NCBI RefSeq assembly: GCF_033118175.1
Contig: NC_083698.1
Span: 71,207,001-71,271,000, forward strand
Reading direction: 5' to 3'
Length of the DNA stretch: 64,000 nt
Origin: Dama dama
Taxonomy: Eukaryota > Chordata > Mammalia > Artiodactyla > Cervidae
Numbering within the stretch: position 1 is the first letter of the stretch; each line of letters begins with the position of its first letter. Position numbers and translations under genes: made by a program. This document shows, in pieces, positions 44,276-54,815 of the stretch. The notes beneath the pieces were generated by a model. The model was not told the DNA's origin. It saw only the letters and a list, made by a program, of their open reading frames with translations, and did not search any database.

Positions 44276-44480
44276 CCTGCCTGCCTGTGTGTGCTCAGTT
44301 GTGTCTGACTCTTTGTGACCCTATGGACTATAGTCCACAGAATTTTCCAAGCAAGAATACTGGAGTCATTGCCATTTTCTTCTCCAGGGGATCTTCCTGG
44401 CCCAGGGACGAAACCTGCATCTCCTGTGTCTCCTGCATTGCAGGTGGATTTTTTACCAATGAGCCACTGGGGAAGCCCAT
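44276..44480 (-). mobile_element. Bov-tA SINE, antisense, exact 10-bp TSD
   Basis: GTGTGCTCAGTTGTGTCTGA, then a body with a short deletion around CCACAGAATTTTCCAAGCAA, GGGGATCTTCCTGGCCCAGG, and head complement GCCACTGGGGAAGCCC. TSD CATCTCCAGG at 44266-44275 and 44481-44490. Confidence 0.96.
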
Positions 44481-44490
44481 CATCTCCAGG

Positions 44491-44840
44491 GTGTGGTTTA
44501 AAAGCAGGTGAGAGGAACACTTATAGTTCTTTCTTAAAAGAACAAGCTAACAAAGCTGAATCCAAGTTAAATTAACAGATTTCAAGAGAACCTTTCTCCC
44601 GCACCATTTAATCTGATGGCACCGGTTGATGGTTTCTCATGTACTGACACTGGCATGCAAGACATCTTTAAACTATTAAGATGTTTTAACTCAAAAAGTC
44701 TTAAATGCCAGTCAGCTGTGTAAAGAATTGTGCATTCGAGGAGTCTCAACCCCTCTTTCCCCAGCAGAGAGTTTGGATCAGGTGTGGACAGAGCCAGATG
44801 AAGACATCTTCCTACCCTCCTTCCCTGGAATCAGACCCTG
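44491..44840. other. Single-copy sequence
   Basis: No feature recognised. Confidence 0.5.
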
Positions 44841-45183
44841 TGTTCATCAGCTCTGGTCACCACAGACAGGGTGGCCTAAGCAACAGACATTGATGTTTCA
44901 TCATTCTGGAGGCTGGAAGGTCAAGATCAAGGTGCCAGCAGATTCTTTTCCTGGCAAAAGCCCTCCTCCTGGCTGGTGTGACATGTTCTTGCTGTGTCCT
45001 CACATGGGACAGAGAGGGAGCTCTTGTGTCTCTTCTTGTAAAGACACTAATCCCATCATGGGAGCCCCACCCTCATGACCTCATCAAGCTCCAATCACTT
45101 CCCAAAGGCCTCATCTTCTAATATGATCACATTCAGGGTTAGCACTTCAGCAGATGAATCTGGGGACACATTGAGCCCATGGT
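44841..45183 (-). mobile_element. MLT1/MST-like MaLR LTR, antisense
   Basis: CACAGACAGGGTGGCCTAAG, CAACAGACATTGATGTTTCA, TCTGGAGGCTGGAAGGTCAA, GCTGTGTCCTCACATGGGAC, CTTCTTGTAAAGACACTAAT, CACCCTCATGACCTCATCAA, ATATGATCACATTCAGGGTT and GATGAATCTGGGGACACATT are the complete reverse order of a MaLR LTR. No internal sequence is present. Confidence 0.88.
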
Positions 45184-46968
45184 AGAACCTAAGCATGACT
45201 GCCCAGGTTGCCCACCCCTCAAGACTCCACCCCACCTGTCCCTGAGTGCTTACCTGACTCAGTTGCTTCTGGGAAGGACAGAAGGTCTTACCTGCCCAAG
45301 CAGGTGTTTTCTCCAGCATGGAGTTAATGTTTTATATCACAGTCGTCAGTTCCTGACCAGTCTTCTCCACTATAATCAACAAGAACCCTGGTGCCCACTA
45401 GGTCCCCAGGACCTTCAGAGAGCTGATTCCACTCACCAAACCCCAACTCCATGGCCCATGGTGGTCCAGAGCCTTCTCACAGTCTCTGTGAGTTCCTGGG
45501 TATAATTCTTCATAGCTCTGCCCCATGCCCTGACCCACACAAACTCTCTCTTCTGACCTCATGTGGCTCTAGGAACAAAGTGGGGCTCAACATTGCTTTC
45601 ACTGCAGTGTGTCCTGTATGTTTGCAGACCACACTGCTATTTACCTCGGAGCCGTCTACCTCTGACCACCTTCACCTCACTGTCCCCACTTCCTCTCTGA
45701 GTATCTCCTCCCACTTGGAAAAAGTTGTTCTTTAGTGAAGACCAGTTCTGCCAATAGTCAGGCTTCTGGGTGTCTCAACTATGACCTTAAACAAGTTCAA
45801 CCAGGAATTTTCTCCCAAATACTGTCTCCCTTTGAAGGACTCTCAGATCAGCTGCAAAGAGAATAAAAGGTGTTTCTGTTTTATGTGTAAACTTTAGTCT
45901 TACTCCATTTTACCCCTTCTATTTTTCCACTTTTAGCTGAAGAATCATAAATATAAGAATTGTGTGTCACATGGAAAAGTGGAATGGCAAGAGCCCTGAA
46001 GGACTGAACCCAAGACCAGCCAGCTGACCACTGTTACCCCATAGAATCTTGGAAACACTCACGCACAGAAATGACCAGCTGACCCTGCCAAGGGTTAGGG
46101 ACTAGTTAACAAGGATGCCAAGCATGCCCCCTGCCCACTGGGACTAAGTCATAGATTAGAAATAGATCAAGGGCACCCAGTCCCTCCTTCCCCTTCCAAT
46201 AAGCCATCACACTGCATTGTGCCTCTCTAGTATGGTACAAATGGACAAGAACACGGAAAAAAAGTCAGCTCCCTGTCCCCTGAGGCCTAACGAAGGTCTG
46301 CCACTACATAGCCCATGCTCAGGGCCCACCAGAAACCCAAGGGAGGGAAATTCATCAATGTATTACTGCACTAGCCACATGGGAGGAAAGAGAATGAAAA
46401 AAAGAGAGTGACCTGGTGAGACTGCACCATGGCAAGGCCTAGGGACACAGAAGGGCCAACAAGTCCCAGACCCATCTCCAGTTCTAGATGTGATTCATTT
46501 TTTCCACCATTATAAACTCTAATTTCAGTTCTCTCAAGAGTGTACTTATCCATGAGCCCAAGCCCTAGAAGTGGAATCATGGCAAATTCTGTTAGCACAA
46601 ATTCCATCTCTCAGCATCTCATACGAGAGGCCAGGTACCTCTCTACTGCCTTCTAAATAGTCTCCAGTCATCCATGACCACGCATGCATCCTTAGTGACA
46701 TCACTAACCACAGATCTGGTCAGCTTGGAGAGAGCCACAGTCTCACGCTGCAGGGTTCCCTGGAGGGCAGTAAGGATAGTCCCAAAGGCAAACCATGCAA
46801 GCGTTCCATCTCCACAAAGATCTGGAAAGTCTAGAAGTCAATCTGTGAATAAAGCCAGGGGCATTCTTCAGAGAAGAAAGAACAAAAAGCCAGAAAATGG
46901 TAGGGCTTGCCACAGGTTGAACAACTGAGAAAAGACAGAGCCAGAATTCAACCTCAGGAGTTCTGAGA
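45184..46968. other. Single-copy sequence
   Basis: About 1.8 kb without a repeat I can name. Overlapping frames at 45179-45735 (up to 108 codons) show no domain. Confidence 0.5.
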
Positions 46969-46979
46969 CTAACTCCATG

Positions 46980-47234
46980 CTGCTGCTGCTGCTGCTAAGT
47001 CACTCAGTCGTGTCTGACTCTGTGCGACCCCATAGATGGCAGCCCACCAGACTCCCCCGTCCCTGGAATTCTCCAGGCAAGAACACTGGAGTGGGTTGTC
47101 ATTTCCTTCTCCAATGCGTGAAAGTGAAGTCGATCAGTCGTGTCTGACTCATAGTGACCCCATGGACTGCAGCCCACCAGGCTCCTCTGTCCATGGGATT
47201 TTCCAGACAAGAGTACTGGAGTGGGTTGCCATTG
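46980..47234 (-). mobile_element. Bov-A2 dimeric SINE, antisense, exact 11-bp TSD
   Basis: Starts with a (CTG)n run and CTAAGTCACTCAGTCGTGTC, then two BovA monomers in tandem (CCCACCAGACTCCCCCGTCC; CCCACCAGGCTCCTCTGTCC) joined by a GAAAGTGAAGTCGATCAG linker. There is no tRNA head. TSD CTAACTCCATG at 46969-46979 and 47235-47245. BovA sequence is shared with the BovB 3' end. Confidence 0.97.
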
Positions 47235-47245
47235 CTAACTCCATG

Positions 47246-47329
47246 AGTAACGTTAAAATGTATATTATTAAGAAAAATATACATAGTATTAGCAACAAAA
47301 AATGAAATAGTTATAATACTTCATTACAT
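47246..47329. other. AT-rich spacer
   Basis: May be the eroded upstream part of the L1 that follows. Confidence 0.4.
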
Positions 47330-48297
47330 TCTAACAAAAATGTAAAATATCTAAATCAGGAAAATAAAAAAAATTCAAAGAAGATCTGAATAGATGGAGA
47401 GGTAATCCATGTTTATGGATATGAAGACTTGATATTGTCAAGATGTCAGTTCTTCCCAAGTTGATCTATAGATTCAATGAAGTTCCAATTTGAAAAGATG
47501 TCCCAGAAGTTATCAGTGTTGACAAATTGATCCTAATGTTTACATGAAAAGGCAAAACACCCAGAATAGCTAACACAATTAATGAAGGAAACAAAGTTGG
47601 AGGACTGACATCACTCAACTTCAAGATTTACTGTAGAACTACAGTAATCAAGACAGTGTGATCTTTATTGGTGAAAGAATGGCCAAAACAGTGAGACAAG
47701 ATAGAAAGCACAAAAGTAGGCCCATATAAATATAGTCAACTGATCTTTGACAAGGAGCAAATGCAGTTTGGAGAAAGGATATTCTTTTCAACAAATGGTA
47801 CTGGAACCACTGGACATCCACGTTTAAAAAAGAAAACAATGAAAAAAAAAAAGCTAGACACAACTTTACACCTTTCACAAAAAATTAACTTGAAACATAT
47901 CATAGACTTAAACAAAACACTATAAAACTCCTCAAAGATAACATAGAAAATCTATATGACCTTGGATTTAGCAATGACTTTTTAGACATGACACCCAGGA
48001 TATGACACTTGGAAAAGAAAAACCAAAAAATAAAAAAACCTAATGAGTTGTACTTCATTAAAGTTTAAAACTTGTGCTGTGTGAAAGACTTTGTTAAAAG
48101 AATGAAAAGACAAGCCACAGATCATGAGAAAATATTTGCAAAATATATATCTGATAAGGGACTGATAACCAAAGTATACAAGTAACTCCATAAACTCAAC
48201 AATAAGAAAATAACAACCCAACTGAAAATGAACAGATTTGAACAGATACCTCACTGAAGATTTGTAAATGGTTAGTAAGTATATAAAAAGATATTCA
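47330..48297 (+). mobile_element. L1 ORF2 3' half, first segment, sense
   Basis: AGAGGTAATCCATGTTTATG, GTCAGTTCTTCCCAAGTTGA, CTAGAATTC-less ACAGTAATCAAGACAGTGTG, TAACTTGAAACATATCATAG and AACTCAACAATAAGAAAATA follow L1 ORF2 after the RT domain. The element is cut by a CHR SINE at 48298 and resumes at 48623 with no loss. Stops and frameshifts are frequent. Confidence 0.93.
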
Positions 48298-48622
48298 GGG
48301 CTTCCCTGGTGGCTCAGTGTGAAGAATCCACCTGCCAATGTAGGAGACTCGGGTTCGATCCCTGGTCTGGGCGGATCCCATGTGCCGTGAAGCAACTAAA
48401 TCCAGGCACCACAACTATTGAGCCTGTGGTCTAGAGCCTGGAAACTGCAACTACTGAAGCCCAAACACCCTAGAACCTGTGCTCTGCAAAAAAGAGAAGC
48501 CACTGCAATGAGAAGCCCAAGCACCACAACTAGAGAGTAACCCCCACTCGCCACAACTAGAGAAAAGTGTGTGCAGCAACAAAGACCCAGAGCCAAAAAT
48601 AAATAAACAAATGAATTTATTT
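48298..48622 (+). mobile_element. CHR-type SINE nested in L1, sense, 14-bp TSD
   Basis: Complete sense CHR: head GGGCTTCCCTGGTGGCTCAG, B box GGGTTCGATCCC, CGTGAAGCAACTAAATCCAG, AGAGAAGCCACTGCAATGAG, end AAAGACCCAGAGCCAAAAAT and an (AAATA)n tail. TSD TAAAAAGATATTCA (48284-48297) and TAAAAAGATGCTCA (48623-48636), two mismatches. It is therefore younger than the L1. The head and B box are among the best preserved of the CHR copies here. Confidence 0.97.
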
Positions 48623-49380
48623 TAAAAAGATGCTCAACATCATATATCATCAGAGAGTTGCAAACTAAAACAAGACAATGCCATTATACATCTATTAGAA
48701 TGGCCAAAGGACGAAACACCAACACCAACTGCTTGTGAGGGTGTGGAGCAGCAGGAACTCTCATCGCTGGATGGAAAGTACAATGGTGTGGTCACTGTGG
48801 AGGACTGTTTGGCAGTTTTTTAGAGAACTAAACATACGGTGTGATCCAATAATCATGCTCCTAGGTGCTTACCCAAATAAGTTGAAAAGTCGTGTGGAAA
48901 CAAAAAGTTGCACACAGATGTTTATAGCATAATTGCCAAAACTTAGACGCACCCTCTGTCTTTCAGTTAGTGACTAGATAAATAAACTGGGTGATACAAC
49001 CAGAAAATGGAATATTATTCAGCCCCCAAAATAAGTGCTACCAAGTCATGGAACGATAAGGAAGAATCTTAAATGCATATTACTAACTGAAAGAAGTCAA
49101 TGTGAAAAGCCCTCACACTGTATGATTCTAACTATATGACATCCTGGAAAAGTGAAACTATGGAGAATAGAAAGTGAAAAGATCAGGGGTTGCCTGAAGG
49201 TGGAGAGAGGGAGGGATGAATAGAAGGAGGATGTAGGGATTTGTATGGCAGTGAAAATATTCTGTACAATAGTAATAATGGATACATGTCATTATACATT
49301 TGTCCAGACCCACAGAATGTACGAAGTAGAGCATGAACTGTAATATAAAGTGTGGGCTTTAGTTAATAATGTGCAGCAAT
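48623..49380 (+). mobile_element. L1 ORF2 end and 3' UTR, second segment, sense
   Basis: Resumes at GATGCTCAACATCATATATC, then CTATTAGAATGGCCAAAGGA, GAACTCTCATCGCTGGATGG, AATATTATTCAGCCCCCAAA, TGTATGATTCTAACTATATG, GATCAGGGGTTGCCTGAAGG and CCAGACCCACAGAATGTACG. This is the colinear continuation of the segment before the SINE, up to the 3' UTR. Confidence 0.92.
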
Positions 49381-50139
49381 CAGTTTCCCTGATAGACTGT
49401 CATTTTCTGAGGGCAAGATCTGGGTCCCCATTCCCTGTCCTCTGTTCACGGACCTGTCGGTGCTTCTCTCCATCTTAAACTTTCCCTTTAAGCCCATTTT
49501 TGGGCTTAAACCAAAAATGTGCATTTGAACCAAGTTGGCGTTGCCAGGGAGACCTGTCCTGATGAAGAAATGCCCTTTGAGGCATTGTAATGACCTGTTA
49601 GCAGCTCCTGTAGTCACAGCACTTTCTCCACTGCTGATTCTCACTGTGATAAGTGGGGCTGGGGCCCTGCTGACAGTTGTGATGACCCGGCCGGGCATTG
49701 GGTGGGGGAGATGTCCAGTCAGCACAGGGGGCTGCTAATAGCAACTGCAAACTAGCCTGGAGGTCTATGCAAGCAAATCTCCAATGAAGGGAAGCCCACC
49801 CCCTGAGCTTAGTGAGCAAGCACACACTCCCAGCCACTGGGATCATCTCCTGCCCTTCCATGCTGTGTTCTGGGAGCTCCCCTCAAAGTCGGCACCAATT
49901 CTCCCAGCACTTTAGACAAGCACTGTTTGGTCCTGTCACTGGTGAATGGGTAGAGACTAACTGAGGAGAGTCTTGAATCTCAGGAGACTCAAAGGCAACA
50001 GAGCCCTTTGTCCCCAGTGGGGTGGGAGGGGTTGGGATCACCCAGAGTGTCCGCTTCCCTGGAAAAGTGCAGCTTTGGTGTAATGGCCCCTTTGCCTCAT
50101 CACCCTGAGAGGGCCATCAGCACCTTGGGGAGGAGAGAG
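49381..50139. other. Single-copy sequence with overlapping hairpins
   Basis: A possible L2 scrap lies near 49393-49445 (TAGACTGTCATTTTCTGAGG then GGCAAGATCTGGG). The rest is unassigned. The overlapping inverted repeats at 49487-49519 are listed separately. Frames on both strands (67 and 120 codons) overlap and have no domain. Confidence 0.45.
49487..49519. repeat. Two overlapping perfect inverted repeats
   Basis: TTTAAGCCCA (49487-49496), loop TTTT, TGGGCTTAAA (49501-49510) is a perfect 10-bp stem. CATTTTTGG (49495-49503), loop GCTTAAA, CCAAAAATG (49511-49519) is a perfect 9-bp stem. They share 16 bases and so exclude each other. No transposon edge is recognised around them. Confidence 0.95.
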
Positions 50140-50228
50140 CAGAGCCTTGCCCCAGACCTCAGTTTCCCAATCTATACTCTGGGTTAACAACGTTCCTCTA
50201 GGCACTGCAAGACTGTCGGTCACACGTG
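50140..50228 (+). mobile_element. Possible MIR remnant, sense
   Basis: AGACCTCAGTTTCCCAATCT, ATACTCTGGGTTAACAACGT and TCCTCTAGGCACTGC follow the sense MIR core. Confidence 0.5.
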
Positions 50229-50267
50229 TGGAAGCAGTCAGAATGTTCTGAAGCAATAGTGGAAATT

Positions 50268-50477
50268 TTTTGTTGTTTATTCACTCAGTCCTGTCCAACT
50301 CTTGTGACCCCATAGACTGTAGCCTGCCAGGCTACTCTGTCCCTGGGATTTCCTGGGCAAGAATACTAGAGTGGGTTGCCATTTCCTTCTGCAGGGGACC
50401 TTCCTGACCCAGGGATCAAATCTGAGTCTCCTGCAGTGGCAGATGATTCTTTACCACTGAGCCACCAGGAAAGCCCT
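50268..50477 (-). mobile_element. Bov-tA SINE, antisense, exact 12-bp TSD
   Basis: TGTTGTTTATTCACTCAGTC, CTGTAGCCTGCCAGGCTACT, AATACTAGAGTGGGTTGCCA, B-box complement region GGGATCAAATCT and head complement GAGCCACCAGGAAAGCCC. TSD ATAGTGGAAATT at 50256-50267 and 50478-50489. Confidence 0.97.
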
Positions 50478-50489
50478 ATAGTGGAAATT

Positions 50490-50679
50490 CCTGTCATTCA
50501 ATCTTTAACTAAAAGTCACATAGACCTCACTCAACAGTTTTATTTTGCTAGTCAGGAATTTTAAATAGGCAAGTACGACCTCTAACTCATCTGTGACTAA
50601 TTTCCATTAAGACGGTTTCAGTAATTTGTGGAATTGCTACGTATTATCTGAAGCAATTAGGCAAAAGCAGAGAGCAGAG
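50490..50679. other. No feature recognised
   Basis: Short AT-rich spacer. Confidence 0.5.
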
Positions 50680-50830
50680 GTGGGAAGGCCTGCGTTTCCA
50701 TCTGTATTCTTCCCCTTTGAGGAGTGAAGCAAAGCGAGTCACACTACTCAGGGCCTCAGTTTTCTCATCTGTAACTTCGGATGATAGAGCTTGCTCTGTG
50801 GGGTTGCAGTCAGAACAGCAGTGTCTTTAC
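50680..50830 (+). mobile_element. MIR SINE remnant, sense
   Basis: GGGCCTCAGTTTTCTCATCT, GTAACTTCGGATGATAGAGC and TGTGGGGTTGCAGTCAGAA are the sense MIR core. The preceding 60 bp fit the tRNA-like half loosely. Confidence 0.65.
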
Positions 50831-51813
50831 CAGGGAGCCAAGGTGGAACCTGAATAATGCTAAATTGGTCAGCCAGCTGTTGCTTTTCCCAGTAATAAAA
50901 ATGACTGACTAGGGGGGTGACTTTGCAGCCAAAATGATAAGCAAACATCTGAAGCAAGTCTCTTAGGACATCATCGTATCTTGGGTTGTTCTGAACCCTT
51001 GGAGAGTAAAGAAGTTCTATGAAGTCCTAAGAACTGTGTGGAGGTGTTCATTGAATCATAGAGCTGGAAGGGCGGTGGCTTCCACAGTGCCTGAGTGCCT
51101 GGCTTTAAAAACCCCTTTCTGAGGAAGGAAACTAATTCATTTGCCACAGTGTGTATCAATCAGAGCTCAGGTTGCAAGCAAAACAAATAAACTTTGGTAA
51201 ACTCAAGGGCATTTATTCCTGCATCAGGTTACTCTCAAAACCAAAAAGAAGACTGGAGATCTAGGTTCGAAAACTGCACAGGATCAAGGGGCAACCAGGA
51301 AGCAGGCAGAACCTAGCTCCTAGCAGCACAAGCTGGAGGGAGAGGGGATGCCCCGGAGGTTTTCTGCCCTCCGCATACCCTCACTAAAACAGCTCTTGGC
51401 AACCCTCATTTCCTCCACAATGTCTCTGTCTTTTTGCATTATTTAAGGAGTCCAGATCCATCCAGAGCTTTTAGTTTTCAAATGTTCAACTCTGCCAGTA
51501 TTTTTCTTTACTTTTTCTGAGTTTCTTATCGCACTTACAAAGCCACTTCCCCACTGATGTCATGTTTCTAAATCCCCTACAGTTTCTTCCATTAGTCTTG
51601 TGTGTTTTCAATATTTAATGTTTTCCTCTGGCATTTCCTTCTGAATGTGGTATGAGGTGGAGGTGTACTTTTATCCATCTTTTTGAGTAAATCCATTACA
51701 CAGAATTCCCTAAACCCTTGGGCAGAAAACTCTGAGCACAGGACCTCGACACATGTGGGAGGGACATTTAGCCCCTTGTATGGCCAGTGCATTGAGAGGA
51801 ATTAGGTACTAGT
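50831..51813. other. Mostly unassigned; possible old repeat
   Basis: AATCAGAGCTCAGGTTGCAA, GGGCATTTATTCCTGCATCA and the following block (51155-51420) resemble an old mammal-wide repeat, but I cannot name it. No gene is seen. The 66-codon minus frame at 51592-51792 has no domain. Confidence 0.4.
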
Positions 51814-51824
51814 GTCAGCTACAA

Positions 51825-52098
51825 CGGAGAAGGCAATGGCACCCCACTCCAGTACTCCTGCCTGGAAAATCCCATAGACGGAGGAGCCTGGTAGGCTGCA
51901 GTCCATGGGGTCGCTAAGAGTCGGACATGACTGAGCAGCTTCACTTTCACTTTTCACCTTCATGTATTAGAGAAGGAAATGGCAACCCACTCCAGTATTC
52001 TTGCCTGGAGAATCCCAGGGACGGGGGAGCCTGGTGGGCTGCCGTCTATGGGGTCGCACAGAGTCAGACACGACTGAAGTGACTTAGCAGCAGCAGCA
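51825..52098 (+). mobile_element. Bov-A2 dimeric SINE, sense, exact 11-bp TSD
   Basis: Two BovA monomers in tandem: GGAGAAGGCAATGGCACCCC to CGGACATGACTGAGCAGC, then GAGAAGGAAATGGCAACCCA to GTCAGACACGACTGAAGTGA, with a (GCA)n end. TSD GTCAGCTACAA at 51814-51824 and 52099-52109. Head-less, like the copy at 46980. Confidence 0.97.
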
Positions 52099-52109
52099 GT
52101 CAGCTACAA

Positions 52110-53239
52110 ATTGGCACTTGCCATCTACCTCTACGAGGATTAAATCATGTGATGCTGCAGCTGCTGACTTTCAACACCCCCTGAAAGAAGCTCAGGGTGG
52201 AGATCAGAAAGGAGACGCTCTGGGTTCTGGAAAAATTGACAGAACAGGTCTTAAGATAGTTAAATATTTTCAGGAACTGATTTTATGAGAGCAATTCCCG
52301 GATCGCCTCGTATCTAGCTGCTACTAGATACTGTCCTGGCGTGTCAGGACCCTCAGAGAGAGGGTCCTGAAAACCTGTGCTGATCAACTTCTTGGGAGCT
52401 CTAAAATACAGTAAAATCTAGGAGCGACTGTTTGAGATGGCCAGTCCTCACATAGAAACCATGCATCTCGAACCTACCAAGGCCTCTAAGTAGGAGTTAT
52501 TTCAGGAAGCCTTTTCTTTATTGCCTTAAAATGATGGTCATTTGGGAGAAGTTTCATGTTTAAGAATGCAAATTCACCTTGAAAGAACATTGTGCCCAGG
52601 GATGTAGAAGACTATGTGAACTTTACGTTTCACTCTAAAAGAACAATTTCTAGTGTTGTGCCCTGGGATTCGAAAGCCTATGTGAACTTGACTATGTTTT
52701 CATTCCAATGTGATAACCTGATGGTTCTCTTTTGATGTCTGGAGTGAAGAAGGACTAGACAAGGTTGATCTGCGTTATCATCAGGCACAGTGGCAGTAGC
52801 CACAAAACAACAGTCAGGCTGCTTTCATGGCAAGTCCCAGAAAACATGCCTGGCCTGAATGACGGAGGGTCTCTGTGAATGTTTCATTCTCTTGGTTTGG
52901 TCATCAGTCATCTCACCAGAGATGGCTCTTCCTCCTGACTCTTCCCTGGGCCCCTGGCCGTGGGAGACCCTCTGAGCCCAGCTGCCCTGGTGGTTCCTGG
53001 CCCTGATTGCACTAGCAGGTTGTTACACCCATCCCTGGCCAATCTCAGGGATGGGAGAATGGCTTAAGTCAATCAGAGTCCACCCATGGGCCTCAAGGTG
53101 GGGTCACTTTCCACCTAGGCACTTAGGCTATGTGGGAGCGGGGTGGATTCTTAAGCAAAAGCTAGGGTTCTCTTGAAAGTGGGGAAGGGACCTGTACACG
53201 GAGTAGGCTGTCAGCAAGTGTCACTATAGAAGTAACTGG
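52110..53239. other. Single-copy sequence with a diverged tandem duplication
   Basis: Apart from the duplication at 52573-52689, no named repeat or gene is recognised. Confidence 0.5.
52573..52689. repeat. Diverged tandem duplication, unit about 56-66 bp
   Basis: TTCACCTTGAAAGAACA (52573) recurs as TTCACTCTAAAAGAACA (52629). The 33-bp block at 52591-52623 recurs at 52657-52689 with about six mismatches and the identical end TATGTGAACTT. A 10-bp indel separates the two parts. Confidence 0.8.
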
Positions 53240-53432
53240 CAACTTCCTCCTGTGTGGCAGTTTGCAAAACCCTTTACACTTAGCATCTGATTTAATTCTA
53301 AACACACCTCTGAAGTCAATATTATCACCCCCATTTTTAAGGCAGGAAACCAAGGCCTCTGAAATGAAGTGGCTTACCTCAGTTTACAGATAGCACCCCT
53401 GCCCAGACTGTCCTCTTGACCCATCTCTTCTA
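53240..53432 (-). mobile_element. MIR SINE remnant, antisense
   Basis: AACCCTTTACACTTAGCATC, CACACCTCTGAAGTCAATAT, TATCACCCCCATTTTTAAGG, CAGGAAACCAAGGCCTCTGA and AGTGGCTTACCTCAGTTTAC follow reverse MIR in order. Confidence 0.75.
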
Positions 53433-53523
53433 TATGTAGACCCTGGTCTTTCTATCATAGTGTGTTGCTAAATTCCACTCCCACTGGCCTTATATGGCCA
53501 GCTTGAGTCCTAAATAAGAGGCA

Positions 53524-53739
53524 TTGTGTGTGTGTGCTCAGCTGTGTCCGACTTTTTGTGACCCCGTGGACTGTAGCCCACCAGGCTCCTCTGTCCATGG
53601 GATTCTCCAGGCAAGAATACTGGAGTGGGTTGCCATTCCCTTCTCTAGGGGATCTTCCTCAGTTTATGGATTGAACCTGCATCTCTTGCGTCTCCTGCAT
53701 TGGCAGGCAGATTCTTTACCACTGTGCCACCTGGGAAAT
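53524..53739 (-). mobile_element. Bov-tA SINE, antisense, exact 10-bp TSD
   Basis: TGTGTGTGTGCTCAGCTGTG, GTGGACTGTAGCCCACCAGG, AATACTGGAGTGGGTTGCCA, B-box complement region GGATTGAACC and head complement TGCCACCTGGGAA. TSD ATAAGAGGCA at 53514-53523 and 53740-53749. Confidence 0.97.
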
Positions 53740-54630
53740 ATAAGAGGCACTGGAGCCATCTTAATTGCCCTGTTCCCTTTCTCTGACATGTCCTGGTCCC
53801 TGGATAAGGATCCCTCTCCCCTCCTGCATTCTTTCCCCCACCACCCTGGTTGTTGGGCCAGGTGACTTTCTCAAAGGAGAGAAACCAACTCCCTCCCTCT
53901 CTCCTGAGGCACTCTCAATGCACAAAGCCCAGTGCCTGCATCCCTGGGAAATAGATTGATTTTCCGTTCAGCCCTTCATCCTGCTAGGTCTCCACAGGAA
54001 GTTTTTAAACGTTGATCCCTTGTGTGTTGTGTCTGGGTTTCTAAGTTGCTCAATTTGCAGACTCAGACTGGAGACCTAGGAAGTCTATTCTACTGCTTGA
54101 GAAGGGAGAGAATCAAAGTAGACTGCAGGAGAAACCAGCAAAAACACAGGCGTGGGGACAGGCGAAAGAGCAGATTTAGCAACCATTCAATTCCTGATGT
54201 CAGACAAGCTCAGGGCAGGAGTGAGTGCACAGATCTTGCCCGAGCCTGAGTGTGTAGTGTAAGACCAAGCTAACCCACATGGCAGCGGGGCCACCATAAC
54301 CCCCAGAGGAGGCTGTGGGCAGCTGTCCCTGGACTGCAAGCAGAGCCCTGGCCTGCTCTGGCCGCTGGTGCTGGAGGGCAGGCCTGCCTCCAGAAGCCTT
54401 CTGCACCTCTCAGCGTGTCCCCACTGTGTCCACGCAAGAGTGCCTCATGCGTGGTTCCATGGATGTCCTGCTACTTGAGGACTCCCCTGAGCCTTTGCTG
54501 TGCCCACATGAAAGCACTGAATCAAGAACAAGGGGGGCCAGTTCTCCATCCTCACCCCAAGCACGTCCAGAGTCTCCCACAGACCTCTGTGAACTCCTAC
54601 GATCTTGGAGTGCTGGAAGTGCCAGAGAGA

Positions 54631-54661
54631 GGTGTACACTCTGAAAGTGGTGTACACTCTG
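54631..54661. repeat. 13-bp direct repeat containing palindrome GTGTACAC
   Basis: GGTGTACACTCTG is repeated exactly at 54631-54643 and 54649-54661 (period 18). Each copy holds the 8-bp palindrome GTGTACAC. Confidence 0.95.
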
Positions 54662-54775
54662 GCATCCGAAGCCTGTGTTACCGTCGGTGCTCCATAGTAT
54701 GGAGGGTCTTAGTGCCTACATGTTTATTCTTACCCCACACTGACTTCGCACAGCCCGATCCACTCTTGCACAAGT

Positions 54776-54815
54776 GTACACACACATGCACACACACATG
54801 CACATACACACACCC
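54776..54815. repeat. Imperfect CA repeat
   Basis: TACACACACATGCACACACA and CATGCACATACACACAC units; interrupted by TG. Confidence 0.9.

Noticed and set aside
48298..48622. Possible coding exon inside an L1 frame
   Set aside because: It is a CHR SINE insertion with a TSD, not an exon.
49487..49510. Rho-independent terminator
   Set aside because: The stem lies in mammalian DNA with no bacterial gene nearby and no downstream T-run.
49363..49725. 120-codon minus-strand frame overlapping a 67-codon plus-strand frame
   Set aside because: Both use the same DNA, neither has a recognisable domain, and the region contains an L2-like scrap and inverted repeats.
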